Source: Trujillonella endophytica
GTDB taxonomy: Bacteria; Actinomycetota; Actinomycetes; Mycobacteriales; Geodermatophilaceae
Direction of reading: 5' to 3'
DNA: 64,000 nt
Assembly (NCBI RefSeq): GCF_019799905.1
Contig: NZ_JABGCI010000002.1
Span: forward strand, 582,641 to 646,640
The notes beneath the pieces were generated by a model. The model was not told the origin of the DNA, searched no databases, and saw only the letters and a list, made by a program, of their open reading frames with translations. Below are positions 42,314-50,136 of the stretch, one piece after another. The stretch's first letter is position 1. Each line of letters opens with the position of its first letter. Both the position numbers and the translations under genes were made by a program.

Positions 42314-43060
42314 TCAGTCCCGCGCCGGAGTCGAACCGGTTTCCGCCACCCAGGTCAGCGCCTCGGCGACCGTGGCGGCCACCGGGACACCCGCGGGCAG
42401 CGGCGGCCGGCGGACCAGGACGACGGGGATCCCGAGCTCGCGGGCGGCGGTGAGCTTGGCCGCCGTCATCCCGCCGCCGCTGTCCTTGGTGACCAGCACG
42501 TGGATGCCGTGCTCCAGCATCAGCGCCGTCTCCTCCTCGACCGTGAAGGGCCCGCGGGCGAGCACGACGGTGCACCGGGCCGGCAGCGGCGGCTCCGGCG
42601 GGTCGACCGAGCGCACCAGGACCGCGCCGGTCAGGGCCGCGAACGCGGCGAGGTCCTTCCGGCCGGTGGTGAGGAACACCGAGCCCGCGTCGGCCACGGC
42701 GGTGGCGGCCTCGTCCAGGTCGGACACCCAGCGCCAGTCGTCGCCGGGACCCGCCGTCCAGCCGGGCCGCTGGAGCCGCAGCAGCGGGGTGCCGGTCGCC
42801 GCGGCCGCGGCCGCGGCGTTGCCGGTCATGCCTGCCGCGAAGGGGTGGGTGGCGTCGACGACGACGTCCACCCCGGCCAGCGCCCGCACCAGCCCCTCGA
42901 CGCCACCGAACCCGCCGATCCGCACCCGGCCCGGCGGCAGCACCGGGTCGGCCACCCGTCCGGCGAGCGAGCTGAGGACGTCGACGCCGGCCTCGACGAG
43001 CGCCGTGGCCAGCCGCCGCGCCTCGCCGGTGCCGCCGAGGACGAGCACCCGCGGGGTCAC
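42314..43060 (-). CDS. cobK: Precorrin-6A reductase
   Basis: 248 residues. VLVLGGTGEARRLA is the NADPH-binding motif; VVVDATHPFAAGMTGNAAAA and LLRLQRPGW are CobK/CbiJ signatures, and VTKDSGGGMTAAKL lies near the end. It reduces the macrocycle of precorrin-6A. It diverges from cbiD with only 26 bases between the two starts. Confidence 0.93.
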   Translation of the reverse strand: MTPRVLVLGGTGEARRLATALVEAGVDVLSSLAGRVADPVLPPGRVRIGGFGGVEGLVRALAGVDVVVDATHPFAAGMTGNAAAAAAATGTPLLRLQRPGWTAGPGDDWRWVSDLDEAATAVADAGSVFLTTGRKDLAAFAALTGAVLVRSVDPPEPPLPARCTVVLARGPFTVEEETALMLEHGIHVLVTKDSGGGMTAAKLTAARELGIPVVLVRRPPLPAGVPVAATVAEALTWVAETGSTPARD

Positions 43061-43086
43061 GCGGCGGGCCCGTGCATGCTGGTCCC

Positions 43087-44169
43087 GTGAGCAGGGAGGG
43101 CGGCGGGCTGCGGCACGGCTGGACGACCGGCGCCTGCGCGACCGCCGCGGCGACCGCGGCCTACACCGCGCTGCTCACCGGCGAGTTCCCCGACCCGGTG
43201 ACGATCGACCTGCCGAACGACCGGCACCCCTCCTTCGCGCTGTCCCGCGAGGCACTGGTGCCGGGGGCCGAGGCGACCGTCGGCATCGTCAAGGACGCCG
43301 GCGACGACCCCGACGTCACCCACGGTGCGCTGGTCTCCTCGCGGGTGCTCCTCGGGGAGCCCGGCACCGGGGTGGTCTTCCGCGCCGGCCCGGGCGTCGG
43401 GACCGTGACCAAGCCGGGGCTGCCGCTGGCGGTGGGCGAGCCGGCGATCAACCCCATGCCGCGGCAGTTCATCGGGGAGCACGTGGCCGCGGTCGCCGCC
43501 CGGCACGGGGGTACCGGCGACGTCGTCGTCGAGGTGTCGGTCGAGGGTGGCGAGGAGCTGGCCCGCCGGACCTGGAACCCACGGCTGGGGATCCTCGGCG
43601 GGCTGTCGATCCTCGGCACCACCGGCGTCGTCGTCCCCTACTCGTGCTCGTCGTGGATCGACTCGATCCGCCGCGGCATCGACGTCGCCCGCGCGGCCGG
43701 GCGCACCCACGTGGCCGGCTGCACCGGCTCCACCAGCGAGCGGGTGGCGCAGGAGCTGCACGGCCTGCCCGAGGACGCCCTGCTGGACATGGGCGACTTC
43801 GCCGGCGCGGTGCTCAAGTACCTGCGCCGCCACCCGGTGCCGCGGCTGACCGTGGCCGGCGGCATCGGCAAGCTGGCCAAGCTCGCCGAGGGCCACCTGG
43901 ACCTGCACTCGGCCCGCTCCCAGGTCTCCTTCGAGGCCTTGGCGACGCTCGTCCGCGACGCCGGTGGGACGCCGGAGCTGGTCGAGGGCGTGCGCGGCGC
44001 GAACACGGCGCTCGACGCGCTGCAGCAGTGCTCGGCCGCCGGGCTGCCGCTGGGCGACCTCGTGGCCGCCGGCGCCCGGCAGACCGCGCTCGGGGTGCTC
44101 CAGGGCGCCCCGATCGAGGTCGACGTCGTCGTCATCGACCGCGCCGGCGGGATCGTCGGCCGCGCGTGA
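43087..44169 (+). CDS. cbiD: Cobalt-precorrin-5B C1-methyltransferase (CbiD)
   Basis: About 360 residues with the GTG start; an ATG 15 bases earlier is also possible. LRHGWTTGACATAAATAAY is the N-terminal signature, followed by GEPAINPMPRQFI and SCSSWIDSIRRGID, with TVAGGIGKLAKLAEGHLDLHSARS near the end. CbiD methylates C1 with loss of C2 as acetaldehyde in the anaerobic route, the step CobF does in the aerobic one. It sits among aerobic-type genes, and no cobF is seen in the window. A repeat element with a conserved hairpin follows the stop. Confidence 0.93.
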   Translation: MSREGGGLRHGWTTGACATAAATAAYTALLTGEFPDPVTIDLPNDRHPSFALSREALVPGAEATVGIVKDAGDDPDVTHGALVSSRVLLGEPGTGVVFRAGPGVGTVTKPGLPLAVGEPAINPMPRQFIGEHVAAVAARHGGTGDVVVEVSVEGGEELARRTWNPRLGILGGLSILGTTGVVVPYSCSSWIDSIRRGIDVARAAGRTHVAGCTGSTSERVAQELHGLPEDALLDMGDFAGAVLKYLRRHPVPRLTVAGGIGKLAKLAEGHLDLHSARSQVSFEALATLVRDAGGTPELVEGVRGANTALDALQQCSAAGLPLGDLVAAGARQTALGVLQGAPIEVDVVVIDRAGGIVGRA

Positions 44170-44230
44170 GAAAGGACCCCGCTGCCCCCCACCACTCGCG
44201 AACTCGCGGTGGGCCCCTGCAGCGGGGCCG
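44170..44230. repeat. Intergenic hairpin repeat, copy 1
   Basis: A 61-base element shared with 48710-48770 (52 of 61 bases identical). The outer arms CCCCGCTG (44177-44184) and CAGCGGGG (44220-44227) pair over 8 bases, and an inner CCCACC/GGTGGG stem (44188-44193 with 44208-44213) encloses an ACTCGCGAACTCGC loop. It lies between converging cbiD and cobM, 12 bases after the cobM stop, so it probably ends both transcripts. Confidence 0.8.
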
Positions 44231-44242
44231 CCGCCGGGCACG

Positions 44243-44989
44243 TCACGCACCCCGTGCGCGGTTCACGGAGTAGAGGTGGCTGTCGGGGAACTGGCCGGCG
44301 GCCAGCGCGCGGCCGACGACCACGATCGCCGTCCGCCTGATGCCGGCCGCCGCGACCTGAGCCGCGATGTCGGCCAGCGTGCCGCGCAGCACCACCTCGT
44401 CGGCCCGGCTGGCGTACGCGACGACGGCGGCCGGGCAGTCCGCGCCGTAGTGCGCGGCCAGCTCGGGGGCGAGCTCGTCGAGGCGCTGCACGGCCAGGTG
44501 GAGCACCAGCGTGGCGCCGGTGGCCGCGTACGCGGCCAGGGTCTCCCCCGGCGGCATGGGCGTGGAGCGGGCCGAGGTCCGGGTGAGGACGACGGTCTGC
44601 GCCACCCCCGGCACGGTCAGCTCCCGCTTCAGTGCGGCGGCGGCCGCGGCGAACGACGGCACTCCCGGCACCACCTCGTACGGCACCCCCGCGACGTCGA
44701 GCCGGCGCATCTGCTCGGCCATGGCGCTGTAGACCGAGGGGTCCCCGGAGTGCAGCCGGGCGACGTCGAGGCCGGCCTCGTGCGCGCCCACCAGCTCGGC
44801 GGTGATCTCGTCGAGGTCCAGGTCGGCGGTGTCGACCAGCCGGGCACCGGCGGGTGCGGTGTCGAGCAGCTCCCGCGGCACGAGGGCCCCGGCGTACAGG
44901 CAGACCGGGCACGAGGCGATCAGCCGGGCGGCCCGCAACGTCACGAGATCGGCGGCACCCGGACCGGCGCCGATGAAGAACACCGTCAC
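44243..44989 (-). CDS. cobM: Precorrin-4 C11-methyltransferase
   Basis: 248 residues, one tetrapyrrole methylase domain. VFFIGAGPGAADLVTLRA is the N-terminal signature, ARLHSGDPSVYSAMAEQM and VPGVPSFAAAAAAL are the following CobM motifs. It adds a methyl group at C11 of precorrin-4. The GTG start overlaps the cobL stop by 4 bases; a second in-frame GTG lies two codons in. Confidence 0.94.
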   Translation of the reverse strand: MTVFFIGAGPGAADLVTLRAARLIASCPVCLYAGALVPRELLDTAPAGARLVDTADLDLDEITAELVGAHEAGLDVARLHSGDPSVYSAMAEQMRRLDVAGVPYEVVPGVPSFAAAAAALKRELTVPGVAQTVVLTRTSARSTPMPPGETLAAYAATGATLVLHLAVQRLDELAPELAAHYGADCPAAVVAYASRADEVVLRGTLADIAAQVAAAGIRRTAIVVVGRALAAGQFPDSHLYSVNRARGA

Positions 44990-46206
44990 CGGGTGACCGA
45001 CCAGATGGTCACGGGCATCGCGGCCCGCCAGCCGGTGAAGGACCCGACCGGCTCGGCGCGCTGCACCGCCACGCGCACCAGCTCGCCCCCCACCTTGGCG
45101 TGCCAGCTCGCCAGCACCGCCTCGCTCTCCACCGTCACCGCGTTGGCCACGAGCCGGCCGCCGGCGGGCAGCGCGTCCCAGCAGCTCTCCAGCAGCAGCG
45201 GCGTGGTCAGTCCCCCGCCGACGAAGACCGCGTCCGGGGCGCCCAGCCGGCCCAGGACCTCGGGGGCGGCGCCGTGGACCACGCGCAGGTAGGGCACGCC
45301 CAGGCGGGCGGCGTTGCGGGCGATCCGCTCCGCCCGCTCGGCGTCGGCCTCGACCGCCACGGCGCGGCAGCTGGGGTGGGCGCGCATCCACTCGATGCCG
45401 ATCGAGCCGGAGCCGGCCCCGACGTCCCACAGCAGCTGTCCGGGCAGGGCGGCCAGCCGCGACAGCGTGATCGCGCGGACCTCGGACTTCGTGAGCTGCC
45501 CGTCGGACTCGTAGGCGGCGTCGGGCAGGCCGGGGGTGGTCGGCAGGGGCATCGTCCCGCGCTCGGCCCGGCACTCGACCGCCGTGACGACCAGGGCGGG
45601 CGCGGGCTGCGACCACGTGGCCGCCGTCCCGGACCGGACGCTCTCCTCCGGCCCGCCCAGCCCGGCGAGCACCGTGACCATGCTCTGCCCGTACCCGCGG
45701 TCGGACAGCAGCCGGGCGACCTCGGCCGGCGTCCCCCCGTCGGAGCCGAGCACCAGCAGGCGGGCGCCGGGCTGGACGTGCGGGTGCAGCAGCTCGACCG
45801 GCCGCCCGACCAGGCTGACCACGCAGGTGTCCTCCACCGCCCAGCCCAGCCGGGCACACGCCAGCGACACCGAGGAGGGCGCCGGCAGCACCCGGACCCG
45901 CTCGGCACCGAGCAGCCGGGTCAGGGTGGTGCCGATCCCCGACAGCATCGGGTCGCCGCTGGCCAGGACGACGACGGCCTTGCCGGCGTGCTCCTCGACC
46001 AGCCCGGGCAACGCCTCGGTCAGCGGTGAGGGCCAGGGCACCCGCGTCGCGGGCACGTCCTCCGGCACGAGCTCCAGCTGCCGGCGGCTGCCCATCAGGA
46101 CCTCGGCCCGCTCCACCTCCGCCCGGGACGTGGGCGCGAGCCCGGCCCAGCCGTCGGCGCCGATGCCGACGACGACGATCGGGGTGGCGGCCGTCGCCTC
46201 GGTCAC
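44986..46206 (-). CDS. cobL: Precorrin-6Y C5,15-methyltransferase (decarboxylating)
   Basis: 406 residues. The N-terminal half (about 1-205) is the CbiE-type tetrapyrrole methylase with IVVVGIGADGWAGL and VVLASGDPMLSG; the C-terminal half (about 225-406) is the CbiT-type domain with LTKSEVRAITLSRL and the SAM motif LLWDVGAGSGSIGIEWM. The fused enzyme methylates C5 and C15 and removes the acetate side-chain carboxylate. Both ends overlap neighbours by 4 bases (def before, cobM after). Confidence 0.95.
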   Translation of the reverse strand: MTEATAATPIVVVGIGADGWAGLAPTSRAEVERAEVLMGSRRQLELVPEDVPATRVPWPSPLTEALPGLVEEHAGKAVVVLASGDPMLSGIGTTLTRLLGAERVRVLPAPSSVSLACARLGWAVEDTCVVSLVGRPVELLHPHVQPGARLLVLGSDGGTPAEVARLLSDRGYGQSMVTVLAGLGGPEESVRSGTAATWSQPAPALVVTAVECRAERGTMPLPTTPGLPDAAYESDGQLTKSEVRAITLSRLAALPGQLLWDVGAGSGSIGIEWMRAHPSCRAVAVEADAERAERIARNAARLGVPYLRVVHGAAPEVLGRLGAPDAVFVGGGLTTPLLLESCWDALPAGGRLVANAVTVESEAVLASWHAKVGGELVRVAVQRAEPVGSFTGWRAAMPVTIWSVTR

Positions 46207-46751
46207 TGCTGCACGCTCTCGCGCGACTCCGCGAGCAGCCGCTCGCGGAGCTCCTCCGGCAGCCGGTCGACGTAGACCGTGCCGTCGAGGTGGTCGACCT
46301 CGTGCTGCAGGCAGCGGGCCGCCATCCCGGTCGCCTCGATGCGGACCGGGTCGCCCTCGACGTTGACGCCGTCCACCCGCGCCCGGAACGCCCGCGGCAG
46401 CTCGGCGTAGGGCCCGGGGACCGAGAGGCAGCCCTCCTCGGTGACCTCCTCGGCGGGCTCGTCCGCTGCCGGCTCCAGGATCGTCAGCACCGGGTTCACC
46501 ACGTAGCCGACGACGTCCTCGCCGCCGGCGTCCGGGCAGTCGATGACGAAGACCCGCGCGTCGACGCCGATCTGGTTGGCGGCCAGGCCCACGCCGTCGG
46601 CCGCCTCCATGCTGGCGAACATGTCGAGGACCAGGCGGCGCAGGTCGCGGTCGAACTCGGTGACCGGCGCGCACGGCCGGTGCAGCACCGGGTTGCTGCC
46701 GTACGTGACGATCGGCCGGGCGACGCCGTCGTAACGGCCGGGCAGACGCAT
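46203..46751 (-). CDS. def: Peptide deformylase
   Basis: 182 residues. The three metal-site motifs are GVGLAANQIG, EGCLSVPG and QHEVDHLDG. It removes the formyl group from the first methionine of new proteins. TAGGAT lies 7 bases before the ATG, so the mRNA is probably leaderless. The gene heads a def-cobL-cobM run joined by 4-base overlaps, which puts two cobalamin genes under its promoter. An extra paralogue may exist elsewhere; this cannot be judged here. Confidence 0.96.
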   Translation of the reverse strand: MRLPGRYDGVARPIVTYGSNPVLHRPCAPVTEFDRDLRRLVLDMFASMEAADGVGLAANQIGVDARVFVIDCPDAGGEDVVGYVVNPVLTILEPAADEPAEEVTEEGCLSVPGPYAELPRAFRARVDGVNVEGDPVRIEATGMAARCLQHEVDHLDGTVYVDRLPEELRERLLAESRESVQQ

Positions 46752-46782
46752 GCCGGCGATCCTAGGGACGCTGCTTGGCACG

Positions 46783-47748
46783 ATGGACGGCGTGCGCGCC
46801 GACCGGGACCTGTCGACGGCGGCCGGGCTGGCGCTGGGGGCGGCGGCGGACCTCCTGCTGGCCGACCCCCGCCGCCTGCACCCCGTGGCCGGGTTCGGCA
46901 CCGCGGCGGCGGCGCTCGAGCGGCGCACCTGGCGCGACTCCCGCGCGGCCGGCGCCGGGTACGCCGCCGTCCTGGTCGGCGCGGCGGGCGCGCTCGGGGC
47001 GGCGCTGGACCGCGGGACCCGCGGCCGGCCGGTGGCCCGGGCGCTGACGACCGCCGTGGTCACCTGGACCGTGCTGGGCGGGACGTCGCTGGGCCGCGCC
47101 GCCCGGGACGTGCACGCCCCCCTGGTCGCCGGGGACCTGCCCGCCGCTCGGGCGCAGCTGCCCGCCCTCGCCGGCCGGGACCCCTCGGGACTCGACGCCG
47201 GCGAGCTGGCCCGGGCCACCGTCGAGTCGGTCGCGGAGAACACCTCCGACGCCGCGGTGGCGCCGTTGTTCTGGGGGGCGGTCGCCGGGTTGCCCGGGCT
47301 CACCGCCTACCGGGCGGTGAACACCCTCGACGCGATGGTCGGCCACCGGTCCCCGCGGTACGCCCGGTTCGGCTGGGCCTCCGCACGCGCCGACGACGTC
47401 GCCAACTGGCTGCCCGCGCGGCTGACCGCTGCGCTCACGGTGGCCGCCGCCCCGTGGACGGGCGGCTCGGCGGCCGGCGCACTGCGGGTCTGGTGGCGGG
47501 ACGGCGCAGCGCACCCCAGCCCCAACTCCGGGCGGTGCGAGGCGTCCCTGGCCGGAGCGCTCGGGCTGCGGCTGGGCGGCCGCAACGTCTACGGCAGCCG
47601 GGTGGAGGTGCGGCCGGCGCTCGGCGACGGGCGGCCGCCCCTGGCCGCCGACGTCCCGCGGGCGGTGCATCTGTCACGGGCGGTGTGGACGGCGGCTGCC
47701 GGGCTCGCCGTGCTGTCCCGCCTCGTCCGGCGACGCGTGAGCCCCTGA
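46783..47748 (+). CDS. cobD: Adenosylcobinamide-phosphate synthase (CobD/CbiB)
   Basis: About 321 residues, an integral membrane protein. LALGAAADLLLADPRRLHPVAGFG and ATVESVAENTSDAAVAPLFW, then AYRAVNTLDAMVGHRSPRY are CobD signatures. It attaches the aminopropanol (phosphate) side chain to adenosylcobyric acid. The ATG at 46783 is preferred; an in-frame ATG at 46750 would overlap the def start region, and a GTG at 46792 is also possible. TAGGGA occurs 14 bases before the chosen ATG, within the same CCTAGG palindrome that holds the def box. Confidence 0.93.
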   Translation: MDGVRADRDLSTAAGLALGAAADLLLADPRRLHPVAGFGTAAAALERRTWRDSRAAGAGYAAVLVGAAGALGAALDRGTRGRPVARALTTAVVTWTVLGGTSLGRAARDVHAPLVAGDLPAARAQLPALAGRDPSGLDAGELARATVESVAENTSDAAVAPLFWGAVAGLPGLTAYRAVNTLDAMVGHRSPRYARFGWASARADDVANWLPARLTAALTVAAAPWTGGSAAGALRVWWRDGAAHPSPNSGRCEASLAGALGLRLGGRNVYGSRVEVRPALGDGRPPLAADVPRAVHLSRAVWTAAAGLAVLSRLVRRRVSP

Positions 47749-47764
47749 CCCTGCCGGCGGGCCT

Positions 47765-47822
47765 CCCGACCCTGCCGGCGCGATCGGCCCGGGAACGTCC
47801 GCACACGGCCGGCAGGGTCGGG
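47765..47822 (+). terminator. Long hairpin terminator after cobD
   Basis: Perfect 15-base arms CCCGACCCTGCCGGC (47765-47779) and its complement (47808-47822) enclose a 28-base loop. Part of the left arm is also repeated directly at 47747-47758. It may also end the minus-strand transcript from 47874. Confidence 0.7.
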
Positions 47823-47873
47823 TCACCCCGGCGCTGCCGCGCCGCCGTTCTCCCCGCCGGGCGGGTGTGGCGG

Positions 47874-48596
47874 TCAGACGGTGCCGGCCAGTACCGACGG
47901 GGTCAGCTGCCAGGCGGCCGGCACGGCGGTGGCGCCGGAGTCGCCCACCGGGGACAGGTCGAGGACCAGCCGGGTGGGCTGGAAGGCCTCGGCGTAGCCG
48001 ATCCGGGCCTGGGCGCCCCAGTGCCGGGCCGAGGCGACCACCGCGTCGGGCTCCACCATGGCCGACATCTCCACCTGGGTGGCGTGCGCGGCCAGCGCGG
48101 CGACCTTGCCGCTGAGGTGGGCCGTCACGTCGACGAAGACGGTCGGGGTGAACGAGAGCGTCGACGGGCTCTGGTAGTGCAGCACCCGGGGCAGCCGGCG
48201 GGCGGCGCCCTGCGCCGCCGAGGCGACGGCGCGGTGGTCCTGGTGGCTGTCGTCGGGGGCGTGCACGTAGACGAGGTCGGCGCGGGTGGCGCGCAGGACC
48301 CGCTCGATCAGCCGCACGGTGGCCGAGTCGGGGACGACCTCGCAGTCGCGCAGCCCACCCCAGAGCAGCCGGGCGCCGATCATCTCGGCGGCCCGCTCCT
48401 GCTCGGCGCGCCGGCCGGCGCCGCGGGCACCGTCGCCGGGACCGTTCTCGCCTCCGGTGACCACGAGCATCGTCACGGTGTCCCCCGCCGCGACGTGCGC
48501 GAGCAGCGCACCTCCGCAGCCGAGCTCGATGTCGTCGGGATGTGCGCCGATGGCCAGGACACTGCGTCCGGCGTCCCCCGTACCCGTGCCGTCCAT
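47874..48596 (-). CDS. PIG-L family deacetylase, copy A
   Basis: 240 residues. AIGAHPDDIELGCG is the metal-binding motif with the His-Pro-Asp-Asp core, and APDDSHQDHRAVASA supplies the second His. PIG-L enzymes remove acetyl groups from N-acetylglucosamine-type substrates; MshB and Mca are relatives, but the substrate here is open. About two thirds of its residues match the next copy, so they arose by duplication. The ATG is chosen because homology begins just after it; GGGAGG lies 12 bases upstream. Confidence 0.87.
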   Translation of the reverse strand: MDGTGTGDAGRSVLAIGAHPDDIELGCGGALLAHVAAGDTVTMLVVTGGENGPGDGARGAGRRAEQERAAEMIGARLLWGGLRDCEVVPDSATVRLIERVLRATRADLVYVHAPDDSHQDHRAVASAAQGAARRLPRVLHYQSPSTLSFTPTVFVDVTAHLSGKVAALAAHATQVEMSAMVEPDAVVASARHWGAQARIGYAEAFQPTRLVLDLSPVGDSGATAVPAAWQLTPSVLAGTV

Positions 48597-48709
48597 GGCT
48601 CGGTGTCCTCCCGTTCTGCGGCGAGGTCGCCCCGCCCGTCTCCACTCCATCGGCACCCGACTCGGTTGCCTGCAACGCAACAGGCCCGGCCTCCCCCCGA
48701 GGGGTGAGA

Positions 48710-48770
48710 GGAAGGACCTCCCTGCCCCCCACTACTCGCGCGCTCGCAGCGGGCCCCTGCAGGGAGGCCG
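48710..48770. repeat. Intergenic hairpin repeat, copy 2
   Basis: Counterpart of 44170-44230. The outer arms are CCTCCCTG (48717-48724) and CAGGGAGG (48760-48767): relative to copy 1 two pairs change together (G-C to C-G and C-G to T-A), and a third compensated pair lies in the inner stem. It begins 18 bases after the stop of the second PIG-L gene on the minus strand. Confidence 0.8.
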
Positions 48771-48788
48771 GAGACGAGGGGTCGCGAC

Positions 48789-49481
48789 TCAGCCCGCGAG
48801 ACGCGGGGAGGGCACGAGGCGGTGCGCGGCCGGGACGTCCCCGGCGCGGCGCCGGGGCACGGGCGCCAGGTCCATGACCATCCGCGTCGGCGCGAACGCC
48901 TCCGCGTAGCCGATCCGGGCCTGGGCGCCCCAGTGCCGGGCCGACGCCACGACGGCGTCGGGCTCGACCATCGCCGACAGCTCCACCTGCGAGGCGTGCG
49001 CGCCGAGCGCGTGCAGCTTGCCCGTGAGGTGGGCGGTCACGTCGACGTAGACGGTCGGGGTGAACGACAGCGTCGACGGGCTCTGGTAGTGCAGCACCCG
49101 AGACAGCCGCCGGGCGGCACCCTGCGTCGCCGAGGCCACCGCGCGGTGGTCCTGGTGGCTGTCGTCCGGCGCGTGCACGTAGACGACGTCGGCCCCGGTC
49201 TCCTCGAGCACCCGCTCGACGAGCGCCACCGTGGCCGCGTCCGCCGTGAGCAGGCAGTCGTGCAGCCCGCCCCACACCAGCCGGGCGCCGAGGCTGCGCG
49301 CGGCGGCCTCCTGCTCCAGTGCCCGCCCGCCGACCTGCTCCGGATCGCCGGGGCCGTTCTCGCCGCCGGTCATGACCAGCATGGTCACGGTGTCCCCCGC
49401 CGCGGCGTGGGCCAGCAGCGTGGCGCCGCAGCCGAGCTCGACGTCGTCGGGATGGGCGCCGATGGCGAGGACGCTGCGCAT
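48789..49481 (-). CDS. PIG-L family deacetylase, copy B
   Basis: 230 residues. AIGAHPDDVELGCG and APDDSHQDHRAVASA are intact, as in the neighbouring copy, so both are probably active. Long identical runs (VLHYQSPSTLSFTPTV, RHWGAQARIGYAEAF) show a recent or constrained duplication. It starts 5 bases after the stop of the secreted anchored protein gene and has GGAGG upstream, so both are cotranscribed. In context it may deacetylate a GlcNAc- or ManNAc-type sugar of the surface glycan made by the upstream operon. Confidence 0.87.
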   Translation of the reverse strand: MRSVLAIGAHPDDVELGCGATLLAHAAAGDTVTMLVMTGGENGPGDPEQVGGRALEQEAAARSLGARLVWGGLHDCLLTADAATVALVERVLEETGADVVYVHAPDDSHQDHRAVASATQGAARRLSRVLHYQSPSTLSFTPTVYVDVTAHLTGKLHALGAHASQVELSAMVEPDAVVASARHWGAQARIGYAEAFAPTRMVMDLAPVPRRRAGDVPAAHRLVPSPRLAG

Positions 49482-49486
49482 CCCCG

Positions 49487-50041
49487 TCACACCTCCGCGT
49501 CGGCCGATGCCGGCCCGCCGGACATGCGGTTCATCCGGCGGCGGAAGCGGTAGAGCACCGCCGCGCCGACCACGCCGGCCGCGCCGAGCGCCACCGCGGT
49601 CCCGGTGCCGTTGCCGTCGGCAGGCAGCTGTGTGCCGGCTGGGCAGTCGGGTCCCGTTCGCTTGATCGTCACCGACCTGCCGGAGACCGTCCAGATCGCC
49701 GTCTCGTTCGCGTTCATGGTGATGGTGAAGACACCCGAGTGCGTGCCCGGTTCGAAGACGGTGGGCTGCCCACCGTTCTGCGGCGACGGGCTCACGTTGT
49801 TCTCGGAGCCACGGAGGTACGTCACGGTCTGGCCGGCGCTGTTGGTGTAACCGAGCACGGCGATCCAGTCGGCATCGCCGCTGACCCGCATGATGCAGTT
49901 GACCACGGGTGTGACCTCGCCGGCCGCAGACGCAGTGCCCGGGGTGAAGATCGTGGTCAGCGCCGCGATCACCCCGATCGCCGCCAGCCGCGCGACACGC
50001 GCGCCCATGCGCGAGCCGGTCTTCCTGCTGATGCCTGCCAT
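49487..50041 (-). CDS. Secreted protein with sorting-signal-like C-terminus
   Basis: 184 residues, no known family. A signal peptide (1-39, ending ASA) precedes a Ser/Thr-rich, probably beta-rich domain with two cysteines (49 and 133). The end has LPADGNGTG (139-147), a transmembrane stretch (149-164) and the basic cluster RFRRR (165-169), the three-part layout of sortase or exosortase targets. A tail of about 15 residues follows. It lies just after the exosortase operon on the same strand, so it is the best candidate substrate in the window. Anchoring to the envelope is inference. Confidence 0.72.
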   Translation of the reverse strand: MAGISRKTGSRMGARVARLAAIGVIAALTTIFTPGTASAAGEVTPVVNCIMRVSGDADWIAVLGYTNSAGQTVTYLRGSENNVSPSPQNGGQPTVFEPGTHSGVFTITMNANETAIWTVSGRSVTIKRTGPDCPAGTQLPADGNGTGTAVALGAAGVVGAAVLYRFRRRMNRMSGGPASADAEV

Positions 50042-50136
50042 GGCGTCGTCCCTCGGGTGCTCCGGAGCGGCCTTCCCGCTCCACCCGGGTGGGATCGGCC
50101 GATCCGGGCCCGGACTGGAGACTCCTGGCCGGGGGA

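Noticed and set aside
47874..49481. mshB assignment for the PIG-L genes
   Set aside because: The motifs are general for the family; there are no mycothiol genes nearby, so a specific symbol is not supported.
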